A stretch of 64,000 nucleotides of DNA from Gaetbulibacter sp. S0825 (lineage in GTDB: Bacteria; Bacteroidota; Bacteroidia; Flavobacteriales; Flavobacteriaceae): assembly GCF_011777505.1 (NCBI RefSeq), contig NZ_JAATJT010000003.1:372001-436000 (forward strand), in the 5' to 3' direction. The notes beneath the pieces were generated by a model that did not search any database, was not told the origin of the DNA, and worked only from the letters and a program-made list of their open reading frames with translations. Shown one piece after another: positions 55,739 to 63,653 of the stretch. Made by a program: the position numbers and the translations under genes. Numbering within the stretch: the first letter of the stretch is position 1; each line of letters starts with the position of its first letter.

Positions 55739-56383
55739 ATGATTGCTAACAAGAACACCGCTAAAAAAACGGCCGAAGTTTTACTGCAAATTAACGCCAT
55801 AAAACTAAGCCCAAAAGAACCATTTACTTGGGCTTCGGGATGGAAGTCGCCAATATATTGTGATAATAGAATTGTATTATCCTATCCTCCAATTAGAAAT
55901 TATATTCGTGAGAAAATGGCAAAACATATAGAAAAACAATATGGAAAGCCAGATGTTATCGCTGGTGTTGCAACAGGAGCTATTGGTATTGGTGCTTTAG
56001 TTGCTGAGTATTTAGGCTTACCATTTATATATGTACGCCCAGAAGCTAAAAAACACGGTCGTCAAAATCAAATCGAGGGTTATATTCAAAAAGGACAAAG
56101 TGTAGTAGTTGTTGAAGATTTAATTAGTACAGGAAAAAGTAGTTTAAATGCTGTAAAAGCACTAAAAGAAGCAGAAGTTAGCGTAAAAGGAATGGTAGCA
56201 ATTTTCTCTTACGGATTCGATGTTGCCAATGAAAACTTTGTGAAAGAAAATGTAACGCTTCATACCCTTAGCAACTACGAAAACTTACTAGAACAAGCTC
56301 TAGATACACATTACATTAACAAAAAAGAATTGGAAACTTTGTCGCAATGGAACGCCAATCCAAGTGAATGGAACGCTAATTGA
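55739..56383 (+). CDS. pyrE: Orotate phosphoribosyltransferase
   Basis: 214 residues. Makes orotidine monophosphate from orotate and PRPP in pyrimidine synthesis. PRPP loop VVVVEDLISTGKS (122-134) and the KKHGRQNQIEG segment (104-114) are complete. The C-terminus has a short tandem repeat, WNANPSEWNAN, not usual for the family. A TAGTTTTG box (55726-55733) ends only five bases before the ATG, so translation may be leaderless. The SRPBCC gene follows in the same direction. Confidence 0.97.
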   Translation: MIANKNTAKKTAEVLLQINAIKLSPKEPFTWASGWKSPIYCDNRIVLSYPPIRNYIREKMAKHIEKQYGKPDVIAGVATGAIGIGALVAEYLGLPFIYVRPEAKKHGRQNQIEGYIQKGQSVVVVEDLISTGKSSLNAVKALKEAEVSVKGMVAIFSYGFDVANENFVKENVTLHTLSNYENLLEQALDTHYINKKELETLSQWNANPSEWNAN

Positions 56384-56405
56384 TAGCTTCTTTAAAAAAC
56401 ACATT

Positions 56406-56801
56406 ATGAATTTAGAATCACCTAAAGTATCTGTAGATAAATCGGCACAAGACGTTTTTGATTTTTTAACCAATGTTGAAAATTTCGAAAAACTCATGCC
56501 TGAAAACATTAGTAAATTTGAAGTTTTAGACGAAGGCAAATTTTTGTTTGCGTTAAAAGGGATGCCAGAAATTGTTTTAAAACAAAAAGAAGCGACTCCT
56601 CCAAATAAGATTGTACTAGGAGCTGCAGGTGGTAAACTAGATTTTTCTTTAATTGGAAATATTACTGAAACCTCAGCTGACAAAAGTGATATTCAATTAA
56701 GTTTTGTAGGTGATTTTAATCCAATGATGGCTATGATGATAAAAGGGCCTATATCAAAGTTTATAGAAACGCTTGCAACTAACATCCCAAACTCAATCTA
56801 A
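56406..56801 (+). CDS. SRPBCC family protein (START-like fold)
   Basis: 131 residues from the ATG at 56406; the longer start at 56364 overlaps pyrE. Pattern VSVDKSAQDVFDFLTNVENFEKLMPE then strands ending in SFVGDFNPMMAMMIKGPISKFIETLA fits polyketide cyclase/START-like proteins that hold a hydrophobic ligand. Orphan function. Its 3' end overlaps birA by 4 bp. Confidence 0.87.
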   Translation: MNLESPKVSVDKSAQDVFDFLTNVENFEKLMPENISKFEVLDEGKFLFALKGMPEIVLKQKEATPPNKIVLGAAGGKLDFSLIGNITETSADKSDIQLSFVGDFNPMMAMMIKGPISKFIETLATNIPNSI

Positions 56802-57529
56802 TACAATAACTGGATTTCTTTCAGTTCAAATTCTTTTATAATGCCATCTTCAAGTAGTATTTGAAGCGTCCCATTATTATTAACTCCTTGAATAAATCCA
56901 GAGAAAAGTTGTCCTTCTAAATCTTTAAAAGTAGATGGTTTATGCCTTCTAAAAAGTAACGCTTCGTATGCGCGTTTTATAAAATCATGTTTTCCTTTCT
57001 CCAGTTTATCAAAATAATATTGAAGCTGTTCCACAATTCGAGTCAACATCTCCTCAACATCAAACAAGGTTCCTGTTAAGTTCTTTAAAGACGACGCTAA
57101 TGGCAAATTAGAAAATTGTGTTTGATTTACATTAAGTCCAATACCGATAATACTTCCTTCAATATTTTGTTGTTTTATGACATTTTCAATTAAAATACCG
57201 CATATTTTTTTTTGTTCTGCCAAAATGTCGTTAGGCCATTTTACAACTAATTTTGGCACTTGAAATTGCTGTAATGTTTTAATAATAGCCAAAGACGTCA
57301 CCATACTTATGTAAAATGCATCATCAATAGAAACACAGCAATTACGTTTAAATACGCTACAAGTAAGGTTTTTATCTTTTTCTGAATTCCAAACAGCACC
57401 TATTTGACCTTTTCCTTTGGTTTGGTGTTTTGCAATAACAACAGTAAAATCCTCTAACCGTTTTTTAGAAGCCAACTCACGTAAATACGAGTTTGTAGAG
57501 TCAATGGCATTAAGTTTGATTATATGCAT
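56798..57529 (-). CDS. birA: Biotin-[acetyl-CoA-carboxylase] ligase
   Basis: 243 residues without the N-terminal repressor HTH of the enterobacterial enzyme, so it is an enzyme-only form. Biotin/ATP motif TKGKGQIGAVWNS (37-49; here the usual GRGRxGRxW has variations) and KWPNDI (97-102) are present, followed by IGIGLNVNQ. It attaches biotin to the carboxyl carrier protein. Divergent from rsfS. Confidence 0.93.
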   Translation of the reverse strand: MHIIKLNAIDSTNSYLRELASKKRLEDFTVVIAKHQTKGKGQIGAVWNSEKDKNLTCSVFKRNCCVSIDDAFYISMVTSLAIIKTLQQFQVPKLVVKWPNDILAEQKKICGILIENVIKQQNIEGSIIGIGLNVNQTQFSNLPLASSLKNLTGTLFDVEEMLTRIVEQLQYYFDKLEKGKHDFIKRAYEALLFRRHKPSTFKDLEGQLFSGFIQGVNNNGTLQILLEDGIIKEFELKEIQLLY

Positions 57530-57623
57530 TACATCTAGAAAATTTAAATTATAATTTTCTTAAGATTTTTAAGGGTATTATGACCCAAAAAAATAATAAC
57601 TTTGCACAAATTAAAACAATTTA

Positions 57624-57995
57624 ATGACGAAAGAAAATAGTAATGCAGACCATTTAATATCAGTTATAGTAAATGGCATTGAAGATGTAAAAGGGCAAAA
57701 CATTAATATTTTAGATTTAAGAGAAATAGAAAACACCGTTTGCGATTATTTTATTATTTGCGAAGGGACTTCGAATACACAAGTTAACGCCATTGTAAAC
57801 TCCATCCAAAAAAAGGTTAGTAAAGAAACCAAAGATAAGCCTTGGCATATCGAAGGTAGCGATAATGCCGAATGGGTCTTAATGGATTATGTAAATGTGG
57901 TTGTACATGTTTTCCAAAAGCACATTAGAGAATATTATGATATTGAAAGCCTTTGGGGAGACGCCAAAACAACCGAAATAAAAACAAGCTACTAA
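57624..57995 (+). CDS. rsfS: Ribosomal silencing factor RsfS
   Basis: 123 residues. Binds L14 and blocks subunit joining when nutrients fall. Pattern DLREIENTVCDYFIICEGTSNTQVNAIVNSI, then KPWHIEGSDNAEWVLMDYVNVVVHVF, and the terminal YYDIESLWGDAK are hallmarks. A TAACTTTG -7 box (57597-57604) lies 19 bp before the ATG. It starts a seven-gene run. Confidence 0.96.
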   Translation: MTKENSNADHLISVIVNGIEDVKGQNINILDLREIENTVCDYFIICEGTSNTQVNAIVNSIQKKVSKETKDKPWHIEGSDNAEWVLMDYVNVVVHVFQKHIREYYDIESLWGDAKTTEIKTSY

Positions 57996-58005
57996 AAAAT
58001 ACTAC

Positions 58006-59952
58006 ATGTCAAAAGATAATAAGTTAAATACAAAAAAACCAAAGTTCAGTCCCTACTGGATTTATGGAATCATTATAGTTATATTTTTAGGGATTCAAGT
58101 TCTTTCAGGCGGAATGGGTTCTACAACTGGATCTCCGACAACTCAAGATAAGTTTTTTGAATATTTTGAAAATGGCGATATTGAAAAAGTAGTCATCATT
58201 AACAGAATTCAGGCCAGAGTCTATCTAACTCCTGAAGCCATTACTAAAGCAGAACATAAAAACACTGTAAAACCTCAATTGTTACCAATGTCTGGAAAAG
58301 CTCCAAACTATCAGTTTCAGTTGGGAGATCTTCAAAACTTTGAAGATAAAATCGATGAAATTAAAGCTGAAAATGTTGACTTACCTACCGTTCTAGATTA
58401 TAAGATAGAAGAAAACCTTTGGGGTGATTTTCTACTAACACTTTTACCTTTTGTACTTATTATTGGTGTTTGGATTTTTATTATGCGTCGTATGTCGTCT
58501 GGTGGTGGCGGTGGTGCTGGAGGGCAAATTTTTAATATTGGAAAATCTAAAGCCAAACTATTTGACCAAAACACCGAAGTAAAAACTTCTTTTAAAGATG
58601 TTGCAGGACTTGAAGGTGCGAAAGAAGAAGTTCAAGAAATTGTAGACTTCTTAAAAAACCCTGAAAAATACACCTCTTTAGGAGGTAAAATACCAAAAGG
58701 AGCATTATTAATAGGGCCTCCAGGAACAGGTAAAACTTTATTAGCAAAAGCTGTAGCTGGAGAAGCTAAAGTGCCATTCTTTTCTTTATCAGGGTCAGAT
58801 TTTGTTGAAATGTTTGTTGGTGTTGGAGCTTCCAGAGTTCGTGATTTATTTAAACAAGCCAAGGAAAAATCTCCTGCAATTATTTTTATTGATGAAATAG
58901 ATGCTATAGGTCGTGCAAGAGGAAAAGCTAATTTTTCTGGTTCTAATGATGAACGTGAAAATACCCTAAACCAGTTATTGACTGAAATGGATGGTTTTGG
59001 TACAAACACAAACGTTATTGTACTTGCAGCAACAAACAGAGCAGATGTTTTAGATAAAGCTTTAATGCGTGCTGGACGTTTTGATAGACAAATTTTTGTG
59101 GATCTTCCAGATGTTCGTGAGCGTAAAGAAATTTTTGAAGTACACTTAAAGCCGCTTAAAAAAGCAAAAGATTTAAATACAGACTTCTTGTCTAAACAAA
59201 CCCCAGGATTCTCAGGAGCTGATATTGCCAATGTGTGTAATGAAGCTGCTTTAATTGCTGCAAGAAAAGGAAAAAAATCTGTAGAAAAACAAGATTTCTT
59301 GGATGCTGTAGATAGAATTGTTGGAGGATTAGAAAAGAAAAATAAGATTATAACTCCCGAAGAGAAAAAAGCAGTAGCATTCCATGAAGCTGGACACGCA
59401 ACTATAAGTTGGCTACTAGAACATGCTGCACCATTAATTAAAGTAACTATTGTGCCTCGTGGACGATCGCTAGGAGCTGCTTGGTATTTACCAGAAGAAC
59501 GTTTAATTGTTCGTCCAGAGCAAATGCTAGACGAAATGTGTGCTGCATTAGGTGGTAGAGCCGCAGAAAAAGTAATTTTCAATAAAATATCAACTGGTGC
59601 TTTAAGTGATTTGGAGAAAGTCACTAAACAAGCAAGAGCTATGGTAACCATATATGGTTTAAGCGATAAGGTAGGTAATTTAACCTATTATGATTCTTCT
59701 GGTCAAAATGAGTATGGTTTCACAAAACCTTATAGCGAGCGAACTGCTGAGTTGATTGACAAAGAGATTTCAGATATTATTGAAGAGCAATACCAACGTG
59801 CAATTAAAATACTGGAAGAAAATAAAGATAAATTGACCTTATTGGCAGAGGAGCTTCTAGTAAAAGAAGTGATTTTTAAAGATAACCTTGAAGAAATCTT
59901 TGGAAAAAGTCCTTTTATTAAGCATGATGAAGATATAACGGAAGAAGAATAG
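58006..59952 (+). CDS. ftsH: ATP-dependent zinc metalloprotease FtsH
   Basis: 648 residues. Two N-terminal membrane helices (YWIYGIIIVIFLGIQVLSGG near 18-37 and FLLTLLPFVLIIGVWIFIM near 143-161). The AAA+ domain has GPPGTGKT (about 237-244), Walker B IIFIDEIDAIG and the SRH. Zinc protease motif HEAGH (about 460-464). Degrades misfolded membrane proteins, and in E. coli LpxC. 10-bp gap after rsfS indicates an operon. Confidence 0.98.
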   Translation: MSKDNKLNTKKPKFSPYWIYGIIIVIFLGIQVLSGGMGSTTGSPTTQDKFFEYFENGDIEKVVIINRIQARVYLTPEAITKAEHKNTVKPQLLPMSGKAPNYQFQLGDLQNFEDKIDEIKAENVDLPTVLDYKIEENLWGDFLLTLLPFVLIIGVWIFIMRRMSSGGGGGAGGQIFNIGKSKAKLFDQNTEVKTSFKDVAGLEGAKEEVQEIVDFLKNPEKYTSLGGKIPKGALLIGPPGTGKTLLAKAVAGEAKVPFFSLSGSDFVEMFVGVGASRVRDLFKQAKEKSPAIIFIDEIDAIGRARGKANFSGSNDERENTLNQLLTEMDGFGTNTNVIVLAATNRADVLDKALMRAGRFDRQIFVDLPDVRERKEIFEVHLKPLKKAKDLNTDFLSKQTPGFSGADIANVCNEAALIAARKGKKSVEKQDFLDAVDRIVGGLEKKNKIITPEEKKAVAFHEAGHATISWLLEHAAPLIKVTIVPRGRSLGAAWYLPEERLIVRPEQMLDEMCAALGGRAAEKVIFNKISTGALSDLEKVTKQARAMVTIYGLSDKVGNLTYYDSSGQNEYGFTKPYSERTAELIDKEISDIIEEQYQRAIKILEENKDKLTLLAEELLVKEVIFKDNLEEIFGKSPFIKHDEDITEEE

Positions 59953-60046
59953 AACCGTTACAAAAACCTTAAATAATCCAATGTTTACTTTAGATTTTAT
60001 ATATTTGGTAAAAACTAGGACTTAACTGGTTAATAGCAAACCCTAA

Positions 60047-60655
60047 ATGAGCCTATTTCGAAAAATCTTCGGACTAAAATCCAATGACTCTCAAGAAAGC
60101 ATTGAAAACGATGAGAGAAGCAAGTATATGCCTGACATTAAGCTACCTATTGATGAGCGTTTTACCATCAATTTTAAAGCTAATGGCGGCAAATTCTTGT
60201 ATTGCGAAGACTTTGATGAGGTAGACCAAAATTTAGGTCTAATTTTAGAAGAAAACGGTTGGACAGATAAAGGTGTGATGATTATTGATAATCGGTTAAG
60301 TGAAAAATTCGCAAACTTTAATCTAAAAACCAATAAAAAAGCAAGTGAATGCACTTACTTTTTAACCACCTGCGAATATTTAATTTCTAACGATGGATCG
60401 CTTTTAATTTCGTCCAATCAAATTGCTGAAAAAAAACTAAAAGAGCTCCCTCCAAATTTTATCATTTTTGCAACTACAAGCCAGTTTGTAGAAACTATTA
60501 GTGAAGGTTTAAGAGGTATTAAAGACAAAAACCGCGAAAAAATACCTACAAATATTACAACCATAAAACATTTTAAAGCTAGCGAAGATAACGACTTCTT
60601 AAGTTATGGAAGTAGCTCAAAAAACTTATATTTGCTCTTATTAGAAGATCTTTAA
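60047..60655 (+). CDS. LUD domain protein (LutC/YkgG-like)
   Basis: 202 residues. The LUD fold (DUF162) is suggested by the body: FKANGGKFLYCEDFDEVDQNLGLIL, then TYFLTTCEYLISNDGSLLISS (the family's start of a Rossmann-like core), the ending NITTIKHFK. In LutC it is part of the lactate-oxidation complex, but LutA and LutB are not here; single LUD proteins occur in many Bacteroidota with unknown function. 94 bp after ftsH and 9 bp before cdsA. Confidence 0.82.
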   Translation: MSLFRKIFGLKSNDSQESIENDERSKYMPDIKLPIDERFTINFKANGGKFLYCEDFDEVDQNLGLILEENGWTDKGVMIIDNRLSEKFANFNLKTNKKASECTYFLTTCEYLISNDGSLLISSNQIAEKKLKELPPNFIIFATTSQFVETISEGLRGIKDKNREKIPTNITTIKHFKASEDNDFLSYGSSSKNLYLLLLEDL

Positions 60656-60664
60656 CCCAACCAC

Positions 60665-61486
60665 GTGAAAGAATTAATTGTTAGAGCAATTTCAGGCGTT
60701 TTATACATTGCACTCTTTATATTATCATTACAATCACAACACCTTTTAATAGGTTTGTTTTTTGTTTTTGGATTGATTTGTATTGCAGAATTCAATAAAC
60801 TCATCAACCAAAAAGGCATTAGATCTTATATTATTTTTATAATTTCCTACTTAACTTTTTCTTATTGGCAACTAATGCTTGCTAATAGTGAAGGATTTGA
60901 TGAAGCAATTCAAATATTACATGTACTTACCATATTTGTAATGCTTTTTTTGATAAAAGATTTATTTTCAAAAAAAACGTTACCACTCTTTATTACCAAT
61001 AAATATATCAATACCACCTTCTATTTATCTAGTGCATTTATTTTTATCATTCTCATTGCCAATTATTACGAAACATTTAATCCAAATATTTTACTAGGCT
61101 CATTTATATTAGTTTGGATAAACGATTCTTTTGCTTACTTAGTAGGTAAAAATTTTGGGAAGCAAAAATTGTTTCCAAGTATATCGCCAAAAAAAACTGT
61201 TGAAGGCTTTTTAGGAGGTCTACTTTTTGCTTGCATTAGCAGTTATTTTATAGCGAAATATACTAACACTTTGGGCTCTACCGAGTGGCTTATACTAGCT
61301 ATAATTGTAAGTGTATTTGGAACTCTAGGAGATTTAATTGAGTCTAAATACAAACGACAAGCAAATGTAAAAGACAGTGGTGTAATAATGCCTGGACATG
61401 GTGGATTGCTAGATCGCTTAGATAGTATTATTTTTGCAGCACCATTTATTTATTTATTCTTAAGAATTTTAAAATATGTTTCATAA
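60665..61486 (+). CDS. cdsA: Phosphatidate cytidylyltransferase
   Basis: 273 residues, GTG start at 60665. Makes CDP-diacylglycerol for phospholipid synthesis. About seven or eight membrane helices and the C-terminal CDP-diglyceride signature KDSGVIMPGHGGLLDRLDS (about 238-256). A D-S-F-A-Y-L-V-G-K-N-F-G-K-Q-K segment (about 155-169) is also typical. Overlaps psd by 11 bp. Confidence 0.96.
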   Translation: MKELIVRAISGVLYIALFILSLQSQHLLIGLFFVFGLICIAEFNKLINQKGIRSYIIFIISYLTFSYWQLMLANSEGFDEAIQILHVLTIFVMLFLIKDLFSKKTLPLFITNKYINTTFYLSSAFIFIILIANYYETFNPNILLGSFILVWINDSFAYLVGKNFGKQKLFPSISPKKTVEGFLGGLLFACISSYFIAKYTNTLGSTEWLILAIIVSVFGTLGDLIESKYKRQANVKDSGVIMPGHGGLLDRLDSIIFAAPFIYLFLRILKYVS

Positions 61487-62126
61487 AGAAGGACATAAAA
61501 TTATTATAATAACTACAGCTATTGTTGTCGCTGCAACTTTGTTAGCTGATGAGTTTATTAGTATTTCGTGGTTACGAATGTTGCTACAAATTGCTTTTCT
61601 TGTATTTTTCGTTCTTATTTTACAGTTCTTTAGGAACCCAAAACGTCATACAAAGTTAAACGATAAGCAAGTGTTGTCTCCTGTAGATGGGAAAGTGGTC
61701 GTGATTGAGGAGGTTGAAGAGACCGAATATTTTAAAGATAAGCGCATACAAGTAAGTGTATTTATGTCTCCAATAAATGTGCATGTTACTCGTTATCCTA
61801 TTGGTGGAAATGTACTATACAGTAAATACCATCCTGGGAAATATTTGGTTGCATGGCATCCAAAATCAAGCACAGAAAACGAACGCACCACTGTAGTTGT
61901 TGAAAATGCAACGTACGGAAAAGTACTTTTTAGGCAAATTGCAGGAGCGCTAGCAAAACGCATTGTTAATTATGCAAAAGAAGGAAAGGAAGTAAATCAA
62001 GGATCGGATCAAGGATTTATAAAGTTTGGCTCTAGAGTAGATTTATTTTTACCTTTAGATACTAACATTAAAGTCCAGCTCAACCAAAAAGTAAAAGGTG
62101 GAGAAAGTATAATAGCAGAAATGTAA
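61476..62126 (+). CDS. psd: Phosphatidylserine decarboxylase (short, archaeal-like type)
   Basis: 216 residues. Makes phosphatidylethanolamine. Motifs: SPVDGKVVVIEEVEET (about 67-82), INVHVTRYPIGG (about 104-115), and the self-cleavage site FIKFGSRVDLF with Gly-Ser near 185-186, which leaves a pyruvoyl group. Two N-terminal hydrophobic segments. Shares overlaps with cdsA (11 bp) and with the acyl-CoA-binding gene (one base, taATG). Confidence 0.96.
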   Translation: MFHKEGHKIIIITTAIVVAATLLADEFISISWLRMLLQIAFLVFFVLILQFFRNPKRHTKLNDKQVLSPVDGKVVVIEEVEETEYFKDKRIQVSVFMSPINVHVTRYPIGGNVLYSKYHPGKYLVAWHPKSSTENERTTVVVENATYGKVLFRQIAGALAKRIVNYAKEGKEVNQGSDQGFIKFGSRVDLFLPLDTNIKVQLNQKVKGGESIIAEM

Positions 62127-62392
62127 TGACCTCGGCAGAATTAGACATAAAATTTAGAGAAGCTGTTGATCGTATCAATGCGCATACCGAACCTTTTCCT
62201 GCAGATATTTTACTAAAACTTTATGCTTATTACAAAAAAGCAACTAACGATTATGGCAGACCAAAAAGCCGCGAACCGTTAATTAATGCCTTTAAAACCA
62301 ATGCGCTTTTTCAAGCGGAAGATATAAGCCAAGACCAAGCTAAACAACAATATATTGACTTGGTTAATAATTACTTTCTATATCGCAAATAA
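62126..62392 (+). CDS. Acyl-CoA-binding protein
   Basis: 88 residues, four-helix ACBP fold. Helix 2 has the YAYYKKATNDYGRPKSRE-type binding stretch (about 29-46) that holds the adenine-phosphate of acyl-CoA. The family is widespread in eukaryotes and scattered in bacteria; here its overlap with psd by one base suggests a role in handing acyl-CoA to phospholipid synthesis. Confidence 0.93.
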   Translation: MTSAELDIKFREAVDRINAHTEPFPADILLKLYAYYKKATNDYGRPKSREPLINAFKTNALFQAEDISQDQAKQQYIDLVNNYFLYRK

Positions 62393-62393
62393 A

Positions 62394-62759
62394 ATGACCT
62401 TTCAAGTAAAATCAATACGAGCGTTTATTGGTGCTAAAAACTATAATGAATCCAGACAATTTTATTTGGATTTTGGTTTTGAAGAAATAAAAACCTCGCC
62501 TACAATGTCTTACTTTAAGCTAGGTGCCTTTGGGTTTTATTTACAAGATGCTTATATAAAAGATTGGGTAGATAACTCCATGATATTTTTAGAAGTTGAC
62601 AATCTACAACAACACCTTGATGAGATAACGAGTTTACAACTAGACAAAAAATACAAGAATGTACGTATAACCAATATTAGCTATAACTATTGGGGAAATG
62701 AGTTTTTTATGTACGACCCATCTGGTGTGCTATGGCATATTGGTGAATTTAAGAAGTAA
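62394..62759 (+). CDS. VOC family (glyoxalase-like) protein
   Basis: 121 residues counted from the ATG at 62394 (one base after the previous stop). The beta-alpha-beta-beta-beta fold of the VOC superfamily is suggested by AFIGAKNYNESRQFYLDFGFEE (about 8-29) and the closing FFMYDPSGVLWHIGEF. A metal site is not complete enough to name a reaction. Last gene of the rsfS-ftsH-LUD-cdsA-psd-ACBP run. Confidence 0.88.
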   Translation: MTFQVKSIRAFIGAKNYNESRQFYLDFGFEEIKTSPTMSYFKLGAFGFYLQDAYIKDWVDNSMIFLEVDNLQQHLDEITSLQLDKKYKNVRITNISYNYWGNEFFMYDPSGVLWHIGEFKK

Positions 62760-62764
62760 GCAGT

Positions 62765-62802
62765 CTTGACTTTCTTAAAAAAATAGTCGAAATTCGTTTA
62801 AC
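62765..62802 (+). repeat. Second copy of the boundary repeat
   Basis: 38 bases ending ttcgtttaac (62793-62802) that match 10264-10301 with only a few changes. Beside it lies a cggatat...atatccg hairpin (62805-62836). Confidence 0.6.
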
Positions 62803-62804
62803 GT

Positions 62805-62943
62805 CGGATATAAGTCATTAAAACGACGCATATCCGTAAAAACAATGATGTACATATCAATAGCTATATGCAACCTGTCCACGTTTAATTTGTATTCTAA
62901 AAGTATGCAATAAATTGCTTACTTTTAAAACCACAAAATGTGG
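62805..62943. repeat. Palindrome-rich leader before the Crp/Fnr gene
   Basis: Contains cggatat / atatccg (62805-62836), a 28-bp nearly perfect palindrome (62899-62926, aaaagta..tactttt arms with gcaat / attgc) and ccaca aaa tgtgg (62931-62943). It ends in gcgttggcaacaa just before the start codon region, a wording I recall in front of orphan genes in related genomes. Confidence 0.5.
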
Positions 62944-62975
62944 CTTTACATAGCCCTGCGTTGGCAACAATTAAA

Positions 62976-63538
62976 ATGAAACATCATCTAAAACAGCATA
63001 TAGAAGAAATAATTAAGTTAACAGACGAAGAGTTTGAATTTATATTGAGCCATTTCGAAACGACAAATAAACGCAAACGTCAATACTTATTGCAAGAAGG
63101 TGAAATTGCCGACAAAGAATATTGGATAGTGAAAGGTTGCCTAAAAGCTACTTTTTTGATGAAAATGGAAAAGAACATATTTTACAGTTCGGAATGGAAA
63201 ATTGGTGGATAACCGATTATGAATCTTTCGTAAAACAATCAAAATCTAAAATCAATATAGACTGCATTGAAGATTGCGAACTTCTTTACATAACATTTGA
63301 AAATAGAGAAAAACTGACCAAAGAAATGCACAAAGTGGAACGATTTTGGGCAAAGAAAAGCAAGTTTGGCAGAGTAGCACTTCAAAACAGAATCTTATCG
63401 TTATTAAAAAACTCTTCAAAAGAGCGATATGAATTACTTCTCAAACAATATCCAAAACTTTTTCAAAGAGTACCAAAAAAATTAATCGCTTCATATTTAG
63501 GTGTCAGTAGAGAAACTTTAAGCAGATTAAATTCGTAA
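62976..63538 (+). pseudogene. Crp/Fnr-family regulator, interrupted by a frameshift
   Basis: The first part (62976 to about 63145) has the cyclic-nucleotide-binding fold (HLKQHIEEIIKLTDEEFEFI, YLLQEGEIADKEYWIVKGCLKA). The second part in the next frame continues YFFDENGKEHILQFGMENWWITDYESF and the C-terminal HTH (VPKKLIASYLGVSRETLSRL). The change of frame lies in 63143-63157, where losing one base in the AAAA or TTTTTT tract explains it; the joined protein would be about 188 residues, normal for this family. It could be a sequencing error, a phase-variable tract or a true pseudogene. The DoxX gene follows. Confidence 0.85.
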
Positions 63539-63556
63539 AATAAACTACTTCAAAAC

Positions 63557-63570
63557 GTGACATTTATCAC
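63557..63570 (+). promoter_or_regulatory. Crp/Fnr-like operator before doxX-like gene
   Basis: GTGA-N6-TCAC palindrome (63557-63560, 63567-63570) 84 bp before the DoxX start and 19 bp after the Crp/Fnr gene. This is the classic half-site pair for Crp/Fnr family dimers. Confidence 0.55.
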
Positions 63571-63653
63571 AAATTTATAGTGACAATTGTCCTATGATCT
63601 GTGTTGTTATTTCTTGATTTTTGTATCATAATAATTTTAAAAAATTAAATGAT

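Noticed and set aside
58632-59651. 339-codon reading frame on the minus strand within ftsH
   Set aside because: Fully antisense to the well-conserved AAA+ and protease domains of FtsH; no family-like motifs.
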